Source of the DNA: an uncultured Treponema sp.
GTDB lineage: Bacteria > Spirochaetota > Spirochaetia > Treponematales > Treponemataceae
Direction of reading: 5' to 3'
Length of the DNA: 6,228 bases
NCBI GenBank assembly: GCA_947176045.1
Contig: CAMWPF010000094.1
Location: forward strand, 1-6,228
The notes under the pieces: model-generated
Databases searched by the model: none
Told to the model about the DNA's origin: nothing
The model's input: only the letters and a program-made list of their open reading frames with translations
Program-made: the position numbers and the translations under genes
Shown here: positions 5,364 to 6,228 of the stretch, one piece after another
Layout: each line of letters starts with the position of its first letter
How positions within the stretch are numbered: the stretch's first letter is position 1

Positions 5364-6228
5364 ATGATCTATCGTTTTTCCTGTGCGGACGGCTGCCGTC
5401 TGGACGGCCTGCTGCGCGCGCTCCTTCCTGAAGCGGCGGGCGAAATCGCCATGAGCAATGCGAAGATCCGCCGGCTGGTGATTGCCGGCGCGGTCCGGGT
5501 GGACGGCGCCGTCTGCCGCCGCCCTGCGTACCGTCTCGGCGCGGGAAGCCGCGTTTCTGTTTCGTATGAGCGCGAGAAATTCTTTTATGAAAGGCAGCCC
5601 GACGACATTCCGTTTGAAATGACGGCGGAGCGCGTCCTGTATGAGGACGACGCGGTGATTGTCGTTGACAAGCCGCCGTTCTTCCCGACGGAAACCACGG
5701 TCGTCGGCAGCGGGCGGCGCGACAGCCTGCATCAGGCGGTCGTCCGGTGGCTGTGGAGGCAGAATCCGTCTCTGCCCAATCCGCCGTATGCGGGCATCAT
5801 GCACCGGCTCGACCGGGAGACGTCCGGCGCCATCCTGTTCACCAAGCGGCGGACGGCGAACGCGGCCGTGCATCGGATGTTCGCGGAGCGTCTGGCTGAG
5901 AAGTCGTACCGCGCCGTCGCCGTATGCTCCTCCCGCGGCGCGGAACCGCCTCCCGCGCGGTTTTCCGTGAAGGACTGCGTCGGCAGGATCAGTCCGAAGA
6001 GCGTTGCGGCGAAGTGGGGCGCCCTTTCCGAACAGCGCGGCGGACTTCCGGCGCATACGGATTTTGCCGTCCTCGGAAGGTCGTCCGTCTGCGGAAATCT
6101 TGTTTTTTATATGGAGGCACGGCCGCGGACAGGACGGACGCACCAAATCCGCGTGCATTTGTCAGGCGCGGGGCTTCCGATTTTGGGCGATACATTGTAC
6201 GGCGCGCCGGAATTTGAGCGGATGATGC
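5364..6228 (+). CDS. RluA-family RNA pseudouridine synthase, 3' end missing
   Basis: Isomerises selected uridines in rRNA or tRNA to pseudouridine in the cytosol. The reading frame is open from ATG 5364 (GGAG at 5355-5358, 5-nt spacing) to the window end, giving 288 residues without a stop. Residues about 11-68 form an S4 RNA-binding domain (CRLDGLL, then KIRRLVIAGAVRVDG). The catalytic domain follows: LYEDDAVIVVDKPP (92-105), the signature HRLDRETSG (147-155) with catalytic Asp150, KSYRAV (180-185), and the C-terminal motif RPRTGRTHQIRVHLS (253-267), followed by LGDTLYG (274-280). The order S4 then catalytic core is that of RluA/RluC/RluD-type enzymes. After DKPP the sequence reads FFPTE where the large subfamilies more often have a small, Gly/Val-rich turn leading to a His-Pro. 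The target uridine cannot be read from sequence. Only a short C-terminal tail should be missing. Confidence 0.95.
   Translation, partial: MIYRFSCADGCRLDGLLRALLPEAAGEIAMSNAKIRRLVIAGAVRVDGAVCRRPAYRLGAGSRVSVSYEREKFFYERQPDDIPFEMTAERVLYEDDAVIVVDKPPFFPTETTVVGSGRRDSLHQAVVRWLWRQNPSLPNPPYAGIMHRLDRETSGAILFTKRRTANAAVHRMFAERLAEKSYRAVAVCSSRGAEPPPARFSVKDCVGRISPKSVAAKWGALSEQRGGLPAHTDFAVLGRSSVCGNLVFYMEARPRTGRTHQIRVHLSGAGLPILGDTLYGAPEFERMM

Noticed and set aside
5307..6158. Minus-strand open frame of 283 codons opposite the pseudouridine synthase
   Set aside because: Arg-rich translation without domains; the plus strand holds the full set of RluA motifs, and the frame would cover the rluA-like promoter.

Overview
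The window is a compact, GC-rich, plainly chromosomal bacterial segment with seven genes and almost no spare DNA. The gene set (AsnA-type asparagine synthetase, MurI, a two-domain RluA-like pseudouridine synthase, a pentapeptide-repeat protein and two lineage-restricted-looking proteins) and the phrasing of the proteins recall Treponema-type spirochaetes. That assignment is an impression from sequence reading, not from a search. No tRNA, rRNA, CRISPR array, insertion sequence or phage gene was seen.

Layout from left to right. Bases 1-1008 (+) hold the 3' part of a gene for a putative zinc metallopeptidase with an HEIWH motif; it is cut by the left edge. It runs tail-to-tail into, and overlaps by 61 bp, a leftward two-gene unit: a pentapeptide-repeat protein (1574-2263, -) and a metallo-beta-lactamase-fold hydrolase (948-1574, -), joined by a one-base TGATG stop/start overlap. 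A short divergent promoter region (about 2264-2339) separates this unit from murI (2340-3176, +). murI converges, across only 19 bp, on a second leftward pair: asnA (4224-5255, -) followed by a gene for a radical-SAM-like protein without the iron-sulfur cysteine motif (3196-4227, -), joined by a GTGA overlap. A 108-bp divergent promoter region (5256-5363) then leads rightward into an RluA-family pseudouridine synthase (5364 to the right edge, +), cut by the window end.

Functions. MurI supplies D-glutamate for peptidoglycan, AsnA makes asparagine from aspartate and ammonia, and the RluA-like enzyme modifies uridines in structural RNA. The two coupled pairs each link a recognisable protein to a less understood one. 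Four promoter-like -35/-10 pairs, all with 17-bp spacers, can be read in the two divergent regions. The asnA one, and less securely the pentapeptide one, would start transcription almost at the start codon, predicting leaderless or near-leaderless mRNAs.

The most unusual points are the radical-SAM-like barrel lacking its cluster motif, the Asp-to-Ser change in the metal motif of the metallo-beta-lactamase protein, the Cys-rich N-terminus on the pentapeptide protein, and the uncharacterised metallopeptidase. I found no evidence of a wholly new multi-gene system.
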